Origin: Diphasiastrum complanatum
Lineage: Eukaryota; Streptophyta; Lycopodiopsida; Lycopodiales; Lycopodiaceae
Assembly: GCA_029204225.1 (NCBI GenBank)
Contig: CM055094.1
Location: 22,134,657-22,198,656 of the forward strand
Length of the DNA: 64,000 nt
Reading direction: 5' to 3'
Made by a program: the position numbers and the translations under genes. The notes under the pieces are model-generated. The model did no database searches. It saw only the letters and a list, made by a program, of their open reading frames with translations, and had not been told where the DNA came from. How positions within the stretch are numbered: the stretch's first letter is position 1; each line of letters opens with the position of its first letter. Positions 49,001-57,517 of the stretch are shown here, piece by piece.

Positions 49001-52000
49001 AAGCTATACACTTGAGTTCTAGGGGGCGACGAGCAAGTGTGAAACAAGGCTAGCTCCTGCTTCTTTCTGGTGATGAAGCTGACCACACACATGGCCTGAG
49101 AAGTGATCTGCATCACCAATATCCAACAGAAAGTTCAGAGAGTGGTCAAGAACGGTTAGGAGTTGAGAGCAACTCGTTAAGCATAAAAGGTGGTAAAGCA
49201 AGTGAAGAAAATTATACCTGACGGAACCATGCATGTGCGTAGAGGTCATGGATGAAGAGATCAATGCAATGTGCAACACTTCATACGATATTGGGGTGCT
49301 CTTTCATCAAAATCTTCATTCTAGTGATTCTTCTGGACACTTAGTCCATACGTCTCTAACTATAGTTATATGAGTACTTGCACCTATCTTGGGACATGCA
49401 ACTATTTATCCTTATTGTATTAAGTTGGACTCCACTTTTGCTATGGATAAGATTATTTCAATAGATTAGGCTAAGTACCCTAAATTGTGTGCCCTCAAGG
49501 ATGTCGCAGTTGGAACCTTCTAGGTAATCGCTAAATCTATAAGGGTCAAAGAAGTATCATTTCTCAGATTATGAGTTTGATGTCCTAAACTCTTTGTAGG
49601 GGGAATCTGTCCTCGCTGTCCATCGCTATGCTACCAGTCCATCACAAACTCATTTTGTTCCATTTTGCTGAACACTGCCTTTCCCTATCATTTCTCCTCT
49701 ATTGCTTGCCATTACTACTCATCGCTTGCCCTTTCTATACCTACTTACTGTCCTTGTAGATCACTGCCTCCTGGTTACCACATATGAAAACTTTAATAAT
49801 ATATGCTGTAATTAATTTTTTTAGCATGGATCATTATAGTTTTTCTGATCTATTTTCAGCATGCACAGTTGGATTTTCAGAATAAATTGGTTTAGGGTTC
49901 AGATTTCCAGCACAATCTATCCATCATGCAACAAATAGATTACCTAGTGTGCCCCTTCTAATTTTTTTAAAGAAGATATTAAAAAGGGCCAAAAAAAAAT
50001 GTATCTAACGAGTTTTTTGACTATTATCTCTGTAGGGGTTACACTTTGTGAAGGAGCAAGTGCAACGATGTCGGATGATGAAGATGATTATGTAGAAAAC
50101 ACAGACTTCTATGATCCTGGGTTTGATGGACATGACATGACAGGATTTGGGTCACTTATACCGAGTGAAACTGAGCGCACTCTCATGGAGCGAGTACGCC
50201 ATGAATTGAAGCTTGAATTGAAGCAGGTAAATTTGTATAAGAGCTAGTTATACAGAATAGAATTATTGACAATTGGGATCATCTCTAGTTGAGTATGTTT
50301 TAAAGGTTATTTATAGGCGATCGGTTAAATCTCTTTGTATCTTTTTTAAATTTTTTGGTTGATATGTAATAATTACCATATTTTCAATCCACATTTTTTT
50401 ATAAAACTTACAAGAAGATGGTTTTACATTCGTAAGGCTTTCTTCTCATAGGGTTATAGGGCAAGGATCAATGATGTAAGGGAAGAAATTTTGCGCAAGC
50501 GTCGTGCTGGCAAGTTGCCAGGGGATACAACATCAGTACTTAAGTCTTGGTGGCATGCACACTCAAAGTGGCCATATCCTTCGGTAAGGTTGCATTCTCC
50601 TTGGTTGTTTCAAAATCGGAGTGACAGTAAGCCTGCTTAAATTTTCATTATAGAAAACAGAAAGGAAAGGCAAACGTAGTGACATAGTTAAGATATGTTC
50701 GCAGTAACAATGAATTGCAATTGAAAGCTTTCCAGATTGATTTGAATTGAATTTATAAGAGATCTTTCTAATTTAGTAATTTTGAATTTTTGCATGTTTT
50801 GTTCAAAATGAAAAAAAGCCCTTTTCGAATAGTTTTGGAGTAGGATAATTCAAATTATCAAAATTGTTTGGGACAATCTTTATATTTACACGTGGTAGTG
50901 AATAGGATGGCTTAGAGCCTGCAGTTAATCCTTATCTAAATCCAAAGATGCAGGCCACGTTAAGGAACGTGTTCCGGATCACGTTCCGGAACGTGATCTG
51001 GGATTTCCCATTAGGGTTTCCTGGAACGCTTTTTTGGTTTTTTGTTTTCAAACTTGCCAATATGGGGTATCATGTGAAAGGATTTCAAAAGAGCAGTTTT
51101 GTTGCTTGGTTTCAGGTAGTTAACCCCCAATATCTGCTACTCACTTCAATCAGATACTGAAGCAAATTGTTTTTGCAGATATAACATTGGCTAATCATTT
51201 CATTTGTATTTGCCTGCTGCTATTCATTGGTCATTTGGATTGCAACTAGCTGTGGATCCCTCCACAACGAGAAAACAATTTGCAAATTTTTTTGTGATCC
51301 GGGACAGTTTCTTGTGATCCGTTTTTGCAGCTGATCGCGATCCGCTGCAACTGAGTCTAAATCTATTCAGAAGATAATTTTCTAGGAGATCCTTAGTTCC
51401 TTACTAGCAAGGGGCTCAAACCTATCTCAAATATATTGCCAAATGTTATGTGTTTCTTAGTTAAGGAATGTCATTAAGACTTTGCTTCTATTTTGATGTG
51501 CACACGTGGAAAAGAGCAGGAGGGTTTAGAAAGAATAGTTACGCATTCTAATAATTTTAAATAGCAGATGGTTTTCTAAACCCATTGGCAGCTAGGGGAT
51601 CCATCCTCGGAGTAGAATGCGTATAAGACTGAAGCTGGAATCATAAGATACCATCTCAATTCCAAAACTGGAATATTTTTTGATTATCTAGCTCTAGTAA
51701 GATAATCTAAGCTTTTTGATGGCTTTTGTGAAACTGAAATTCTGCATCGGCCACTTTATGGTAGCTATCCACCTTATCAGTCAAGGCTTTTGAAGATCCG
51801 TATCTTTCAATTTAGAGTCAGCTGACTGACTTAAGAACTTTATCCATGTTGACTGATTTGGCATGGTGATAGCTTCAAGGTTGATTGGTCCAGATTACGA
51901 ATCTGGCCTTCGAAATTTAGCCACTAGATGCTCAATGCAGGATTATTGATATGAATTCCTTTTTCATGCATGCAGCAGAACACGATCGTTTAGGTCTTAT

Positions 52001-55000
52001 GGAACATTGTACTTTCATAAGCTATGGTTCACTTCTCGATGTCATTGTTGTCAATATGCGCATAGCGCTATTAATTTAATCAAAAGCTTAATTAAAGCTT
52101 TGAACAGATTATTACTTAGTTTCTTGGAAAGTTCCCTTGATGCATTGAGGTTAAGTTGCTTACCAGCTCTTTTAAGTAGCACACATGTTTGTTAGCTCTT
52201 ATCGAGACAACTCATTGAAGATGTGTTTGCATTCTTTAAGGGTGAGGAGGCTCTCATTATCTTATCCACACACACTGTGTAGAGGAAGGTGGGACCCAAA
52301 TAGTTCACTACCTCACGCGTATGCCTTGCAAGATCTACTGAGTGACAATGACATTGTTTGGGGTAGGACTAGATGTGTTGCATAATAGCTGCTGACTCTT
52401 ACATGGCTTTAGCTCAGGGTTGCATAAACGCCAAATTGTGTGGATTTTCGAGGCGGGAATGGTGCCTCCCTTTCTGTCAGCGACCTTTAGCAGCTTCAAG
52501 ATAGGTTTTAGCAGAGTGATAATTTTTTGTGCGTCATCCCAAAATGTTGGGGCAGGCAGAATGCTCCGAGCTCTCTACCTCCTTTCCTAGCTCAGATCTG
52601 GATGACTTTAAGTCCTGCAACTCCTTACGAACCACTAAGCGTCGAAGGGCTTCCTTAACATCCAACAAGTTTTCCAAACAATATACATATACGCAAGCCT
52701 TGTTTTGTCGGGTATCAATAGTTCATGGGTGCTCAACTTACGAAAGCGTGCAAGTACTCTGCAGCGAGAGGTGATGAATGTAAGAACCTTCCATGCTGTC
52801 TGCAAAATAGGGTCAATCCAATCCAAGCGTCCACTATCCTCGAATGACTAGCCCAAGCAATGACATGTGCAAATGCGTGAAAAAATATTAGGCTATGCCT
52901 CTTCTAGGATACTAGTAACCCTGCAGTAAGACAATTACTGGCATTATCCACCACCACTTGCACCACATTTTTAGCTCCAACCTCTTCAATGACCATCTTC
53001 ACGTGTCAATAAATATACTCACCTATCTTGGTCAAACCAGTAGCATCAACAGTGTGTAGGGAAATAGAACCATAGATACTAGTGGCTAAGAAGTTTATCA
53101 AAGGCCTCCTTCGAGTGTCTCACTGACTGTCACATACATAGTATACTCATATTTGACCCATTTCTCTTTTATTATTGGCAACTTTTGTCCAAGAGCAGCT
53201 CCTTCCTCTCTCAAGTTGGTCACTCTCAAAGTCTGGTAAGATACAGGCTTGCAAGTAGGGCCGATCTCTGTAATTATCTCTGCAAAATATTTTCTCTTAA
53301 TAACATTAAAAAGAATGGCTCCTGCATAGAAGAACTGCCTGCAAGCAACTATTCTTGCAATTGTTGTTGAGAGCCTGACTTGGCCGCTCTTCCCTTTGTA
53401 CTTGGGGCCCCCATGCTCGATGGATGTTTGAGCATGCAACATTTTTTCCTCCACTTCTTCTACAAGATCAACCGTTTGTGACTCATGTTCTAATGATTGC
53501 TTCACAGTGGGTGGTGACTTTGTACACACTTACGTTGGACTTTCTTCATCCCTAATCCTCCCGATGATTTTCCAACAGGATCATTACATGTGCCCATGCC
53601 TCTGATCTTGACTTAGTCATTGTGATTTCAAAAGTAATTGAACTTAAAACTTGATAACATGGTGAAACTCAAATGCAGGCAATAGAAGTACTGATTGCTT
53701 AAGTAGCCTATCCAATAAGGGTCGCCCTAGTCTCTTCAAACATTTCTGGCGTTGAGCAAAATGAGGGCTACCAAACATCACTTCAAAATAATCAATCATT
53801 GATTCAGCCAATTAGTTTGGCTCAGCAACTGATGAATCTGGCTACCTTGTTGTTTGATCGTAGATTGCAAGGCTGCCACATTTTCTGGTTCAGGCAACTG
53901 CTGTAGCATCTGGCCAAGGCCTTTAGTTGAGTTAGAAAGTATTTGATTGGCTTTTTCGGCCATAGCATAGAGGGAAACGAGGACACTGAATAGCATACTT
54001 GAGAGAGAAAATCAGAGCACAGCAGCAATAACACACAGACACTGGAAAACGTGCAGGTGGCAAATATAAACTGCATAGGGCACCCTAGTTTATATAAGAG
54101 CCATCAAACCGCAAAAGCTGTGAGACTCACATTGGATTGCAATTTTCCAGAACCTTTTTATTTATTTTTAATATCAATATTCCCTGATGTTTTTGTCAAA
54201 CTTTTGAAACCATTAGCTTCTCTTAATCCTGTGCTATAAAATGATTTGAACTTAGAAAAAATATTTGATTGGCTTCAAATCGACCCGATTCCATTTGACT
54301 GGTAACTAAGCTAGCTACCAACAGGTGTGGCAGTTAAATGTGTTCATTCGTTCGTCTAAGGTTACTATGGCTTTCTTTCTTTCAGGGTAGGTCAGTAATT
54401 GCCCTGCAATATTTTGTGTATATCCTGGACACAAGTTTGCATATATAGTTGGTAGTTCCCTGCTCAAATATTTAGCAGCACCATAGTCCAAAATTGTTGC
54501 ATCAGATATTGTCCACATTATGATTTGGGTCAGTGACAGAATAAAATTTTGGAAAAACATTTTTCTTGAAAGAAAATATTTTTTTTTCAGTTTTTTTTCT
54601 ATAATTAAAAGATAGGGATTTTTCAAATCTTTTAATGTCAAGAGTTGTCCAAAAGTCAGTCAATGTTGTAAGGCAAGGACTTGAGGTATTGAACATGCTT
54701 GATCTGAACTTTCAAATTTTTTTTTTGAGTGAATTTGAATCAACTTAATCTGAATTTCTGACAAGAATTGATTTGAGTCAGCTGGGAACTATGGACCTGG
54801 TGGGTCACGAACACATGAATCTTTGAAAGTTCATTTCATTCTGTCTGGTTTGAACTCTTGAAGAGATAACTTGGGAGCATGACTCTCTATACAGGAAGAG
54901 GAAAAGACAAGGCTTGTGCAGGAGACTGGCTTGGAGTTGAAACAAATTAACAACTGGTTCATCAATCAACGAAAGAGAAACTGGCATAACAATGCCTCGG

Positions 55001-55032
55001 CTTCATCATTGAAGAACAAGCGACAGAGGTGA
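45262..55032 (+). CDS. KNAT3-like: Class II KNOX homeodomain protein (KNAT3-like), five exons
   Basis: The protein is a nuclear TALE transcription factor. Class II KNOX proteins act with BELL partners in differentiation and, in non-flowering plants, in the diploid programme. Exons are 45262-46089, 47804-47924, 50036-50226, 50452-50583 and 54895-55032; all introns are GT-AG and the frames join into 469 residues. The start ATG has an in-frame TAA 9 bp upstream. Domains: variable N-terminus with a Cys cluster (C86, C88, C94, C97). KNOX1, about 202-245, has [24 protein letters not shown]2, about 269-316, has [20 protein letters not shown]. An acidic linker has [13 protein letters not shown] is about 373-394. 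The TALE homeodomain is about 390-455, with the loop PYP at 421-423 and helix 3 [13 protein letters not shown]. It looks intact. Confidence 0.96.
46430..46880. repeat. Short repeats in KNOX intron 1
   Basis: 46435-46510 contains several near-palindromic ggaatggg/cccattcc and ggaacacgttccc words. 46790-46870 contains three copies of tggatggaatttgaaatcctgagccct and variants. Intronic and non-coding. Intron 1 (46090-47803) shows no other feature. Confidence 0.6.
47804..47924 (+). CDS. KNOX gene exon 2
   Basis: Acceptor TTGTAG, 121 bp, donor GTCTGT. It encodes the KNOX2 core, from [10 protein letters not shown] to EQSLLNLT, leaving one base of a split Gly codon. Confidence 0.95.
48049..48592 (-). 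repeat. Copia 3' LTR in KNOX intron 2, antisense
   Basis: On the minus strand it starts TGTTAGAATTAATG at 48592, directly after the polypurine tract aagggggac, and plausibly ends ttttgaca at 48049. Length about 544 bp. Confidence 0.7.
48593..49060 (-). pseudogene. Copia RT end and RNase H remnant in KNOX intron 2
   Basis: The minus strand reads [20 protein letters not shown] (RT end/RNase H start, about 48960-48880), then KPKVSHWKA, and near 48680-48600 the RNase H tail [15 protein letters not shown] followed by [15 protein letters not shown]. Stops and frameshifts are frequent. It joins the LTR at 48592, so this is the 3' end of a Copia element inserted antisense to the host gene. The rest of intron 2 (49061-50035) shows no feature. 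Confidence 0.82.
50036..50226 (+). CDS. KNOX gene exon 3
   Basis: Acceptor CTGTAG, 191 bp, donor GTAAAT. It encodes the acidic linker SDDEDDY and the first half of ELK ([13 protein letters not shown]). Confidence 0.95.
50452..50583 (+). CDS. KNOX gene exon 4
   Basis: Acceptor CTCATAG, 132 bp (44 codons), donor GTAAGG. It encodes the end of ELK and homeodomain helix 1 up to the loop KWPYPS. The split of the homeodomain here matches the usual KNOX gene structure. Confidence 0.96.
50977..50998. repeat. Perfect 22-bp palindrome in KNOX intron 4
   Basis: Two 11-bp half-sites, GATCACGTTCC and its exact reverse complement, adjoin with no spacer. A partial extra copy (ggaacgtgttccggatc) lies immediately upstream. 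It could be a site for a dimeric DNA-binding protein or a transposon end. Confidence 0.9.
51000..52519. other. KNOX intron 4, no feature identified
   Basis: About 1.5 kb of intronic sequence with no recognisable gene or transposon domain. Short frames at 52007-52195 and 52185-52385 lack content. Confidence 0.4.
52520..53640 (-). pseudogene. hAT-type transposase relic in KNOX intron 4, antisense
   Basis: The minus strand carries a 143-residue frame (53529-53098) with [20 protein letters not shown], then [14 protein letters not shown] and [12 protein letters not shown], the DUF659 region common in plant hAT transposases. It continues, with a stop, as [14 protein letters not shown], then [20 protein letters not shown] and ASNCLTAG. 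Frameshifted parts follow: [19 protein letters not shown] with [13 protein letters not shown], then [20 protein letters not shown]. The hAT catalytic core after this is lost. Cut-and-paste elements of this class make 8-bp target duplications. I did not identify the ends. Confidence 0.82.
53641..54894. other. KNOX intron 4, distal part
   Basis: No clear feature. Minus-strand frames at 53796-53996 ([20 protein letters not shown]) and 54315-54641 look weakly protein-like but are unrecognised. Confidence 0.3.
54895..55032 (+). CDS. KNOX gene exon 5
   Basis: Acceptor TATACAG, 138 bp with the TGA stop. It encodes homeodomain helices 2 and 3 and a short basic tail ending KNKRQR. Confidence 0.96.
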   Translation, partial: EEEKTRLVQETGLELKQINNWFINQRKRNWHNNASASSLKNKRQR

Positions 55033-55062
55033 AGTAGTTTCTGGTTGAATGAAAGATTGAAA

Positions 55063-55564
55063 GTAAGTTCAAAGTCTACTTATAATTTATGAGCTTCTGT
55101 CCACCAGTGCATTATGCAATATATTTTATCCACTTCATTCTATTAGACCCATTAGAAACATATACAAGTTCTCCGGTGGAAAGAAAAGAAAATCAACCGA
55201 GACTGTGTTAGTAGTGGTGAACGAAAGTAGATTATGTAGCTTTCTGCTATTAAGTTGATTGACAAGGCAAATGTGATATTGAATCGATGTGCACAAATTC
55301 AATTCTAATGCACTCTTGCAGTATTATTGTATTCAAACCTTTTGTGACATGTTGAAGTTGACATACACAGTTATCATTCTGCTGTGTTTCAAGTCATATG
55401 AGCATTTGCTCAGTATGATTTTTTAGTGCATGCTTGAATTGCATGGTCATATGTCGAATGCACTGAAAAGCTATTCTTAGCACCTTGGTACACAACTGGT
55501 TCCTTTCAGATCTTGTAATTTTATACATATTTTATTCTCTTGTATGTCCTCATTTGTCTGGCAG
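55063..55564 (+). other. Possible 3' UTR intron of the KNOX gene
   Basis: A strong donor (GTAAGTTC) lies 30 bp after the stop codon. A strong acceptor with a pyrimidine-rich lead (cctcatttgtctggcag) ends at 55564. The 3' UTR would continue from 55565. Inferred from splice signals only. Confidence 0.4.
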
Positions 55565-55700
55565 ATTGGTGTTGAACTAACCTCAAGCAGAGCAAAGGAA
55601 GTTTTAATCTACTCGCCACTTACTGGTGGACTCTTGTGACTTTATATTGCCAAGCTATGATTAATTTAATTATGAGTTCTCCAGTCACATTGTGATTAAT

Positions 55701-55815
55701 CGGCCTCTAAGTGGTGCGGTGGTTGCAGTTGTGTAGCGTGCTTGGGTTGGGATTGCGACCCAGATTTGATTCCCTGCCCACTGATATTGGGGCCAATGGC
55801 CTTTTTAAGTTTAGA
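55701..55815 (+). mobile_element. tRNA-derived SINE-like head
   Basis: It reads like an RNA polymerase III promoter. A degenerate A box (gtggtgcggtggttgc) lies near 55711, and a B-box-like gatttgattcc (consensus GWTCRANNCC) at 55763-55773, about 45 bp downstream. It does not fold into a convincing tRNA and has an unrelated tail. A SINE or tRNA pseudogene fits best. Confidence 0.45.
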
Positions 55816-56319
55816 AAAATTTATGCTGTGATTATCTGCATAGTATCTGCCCTGCTGCTTTCTGTTTCTAGTAGTCAGTTTCTAGATAATTTCCTCAAAT
55901 ATTTTGTTTTTAAAAAAATGAAGTTTCCTTATTTGACGAGAGCCGACAGCTGCATTCGGAAGAACCTTTCATGAATGAGAGAACAATGTTTTAAGGATGA
56001 TGATACTTTCCCTGCATTGTTGCATCTATACGTATATGGGTACATGTCCATACATCCTGCCATAGGGCTATCTTTACACATTTGGGAGGTGGATATGGTC
56101 TGTATATGTGCCTCCAGCTGCAGCTGTTTGAAAACAAATGACAGCCTTTGCACTGCTGCATGGAGCTGCTGAGGCCATGTGGAAGTTACCTGTGCCAAGT
56201 GACTGCTTCTATATTCACTGTCCATCCATCCAGCCACCGAATACCAAGATCTTACTGTCTCTGCTACCTCTGCCTCATGCATCTTCTCTTGCTTCTCCCA
56301 CATCTCTCTCATCGATTGT

Positions 56320-56323
<4 letters not shown>
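55816..56323. other. Intergenic stretch before the LINE
   Basis: No gene recognised. The open frame on the minus strand at 55929-56420 crosses the CT tract and has no recognisable content. The part from about 56190 may be LINE 5' UTR. Confidence 0.4.

Positions 56324-56360
<37 letters not shown>
56324..56360. repeat. (CT)n microsatellite in LINE 5' region
   Basis: About 18 CT units, ending 20 bp before the putative ORF1 start. Confidence 0.95.
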
Positions 56361-56364
<4 letters not shown>

Positions 56365-56379
56365 ACTACTGCTGCCACC

Positions 56380-57510
56380 ATGCCTCCTCGGAAGAAAATG
56401 CCCACCCCCCCTCGTTCCATATCACCTCACTCCACTGCCATCTCACCCCCTCTCGCTGTCTCCTCACCCCCCCTCGCTGACACCTCACTCCCCCCCCCTC
56501 GCTGCTGGCTTGTCACCTCCCCTCGATGCTGACCCCCTCGCTGCTGCCCACCCCCTCGCTGCTCTTGCTGATTCACCTCCCCCCTTTCCTGCTGCTCTCG
56601 CTGATGCTGCTACCTCAGCCCTTGCTGAGACCGTTGACCTACCCCCCCCCCCCCCTTCGCTACCTTAGCTGTCTGCTCAGCTGCTGCTGCTGCTGACCTG
56701 CCCCCCTCGCTATTGCTACCTCAGTGGCCACCTCAGATGCTGCCACTTCAGCTGCTGCCACCTCAGCTGCCTCTGATGCTGCTGCCACATCAGCTGCCTA
56801 TGATGCTGATGCCACCTCAGCTGCCACCTCAGTTACTGCCTCATCCCAACCCCTCGATACTACCTCCAAGGCCTTCGAATCCGATTGATCTGGCCATTCC
56901 TAACGGCCTCCTTCCTATTCCCATCTCCCAACAAGCTACAGCTCCTCCGATCCGGCTCTCACAGCTGAAGGGGATAATGGTCTCTCTACTCAAAGAAAAG
57001 AACGTGTTGCAGTCCAAAGTTGCCACATTGGAACAAGTGATTAGTACTAAACAGGTTGCTGCCTCGGAATCTACTACCACCATGATACGGGAGCTCGAAA
57101 ATAAGATTGAACAGCACAAAGAAGAAACTCTCTCATGGCCAGCAGTATTGAAGAAAGGCACCAAGCCTAGTGCCCCCATTTCTTCAGTCATCTCAGCCAC
57201 CATCTCGGAAGAGCGGTCACGGGATCAAAAAGCCCATAACATCAGAGTTCGTGGGATACCAGATACACAGGATGCCATGGCCGAAGCCATGAGGTTTCTC
57301 CACATCCCTAACCAGTCGTAGAGAGGCCTTACGATGTAGAGCCAAACTACGGGGTACCACTATATACATGGATGATGATCTCACCTATATCCAGGTGGAG
57401 GAGAGGCATAAGGCCTTTCAGGAAGCTAGGGAGTCAGGCATACGAATTATATACGGAGATGGACGAGTGCGCCATTTGGATAGCGCTCGTGATGGTTCCC
57501 ATAGTTAAGG
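56380..57510 (+). pseudogene. LINE ORF1 (nucleic-acid-binding protein), degraded
   Basis: A plausible start, MPPRKKMPTPPRSISP, at 56380 is followed by a low-complexity Pro/Leu/Ala/Thr/Ser region. This shifts frame several times, including at a 14-base C run near 56643-56656. A readable frame then gives LSQLKGIMVSLLKEKNVLQS with VATLEQVISTKQVA, heptad-like and probably coiled coil. After it comes SRDQKAHNIRVRGIPDTQDA, and after a stop AKLRGTTIYMDDDLTYIQVE with FQEARESGIRIIYGDGR. The order coiled coil, RRM-like segment, C-terminal domain is that of L1-type ORF1 proteins, which bind the LINE RNA. It joins ORF2 within about 50 bp. Confidence 0.7.
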
Positions 57511-57517
57511 ATCTGGG

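Noticed and set aside
49999-50247. Independent small gene starting [19 protein letters not shown]
   Set aside because: The first residues are intron; from GVTLCEG on it is KNOX exon 3.
55929-56420. 163-residue minus-strand frame
   Set aside because: It spans the CT microsatellite and overlaps the LINE 5' region on the other strand, with no recognisable domain.
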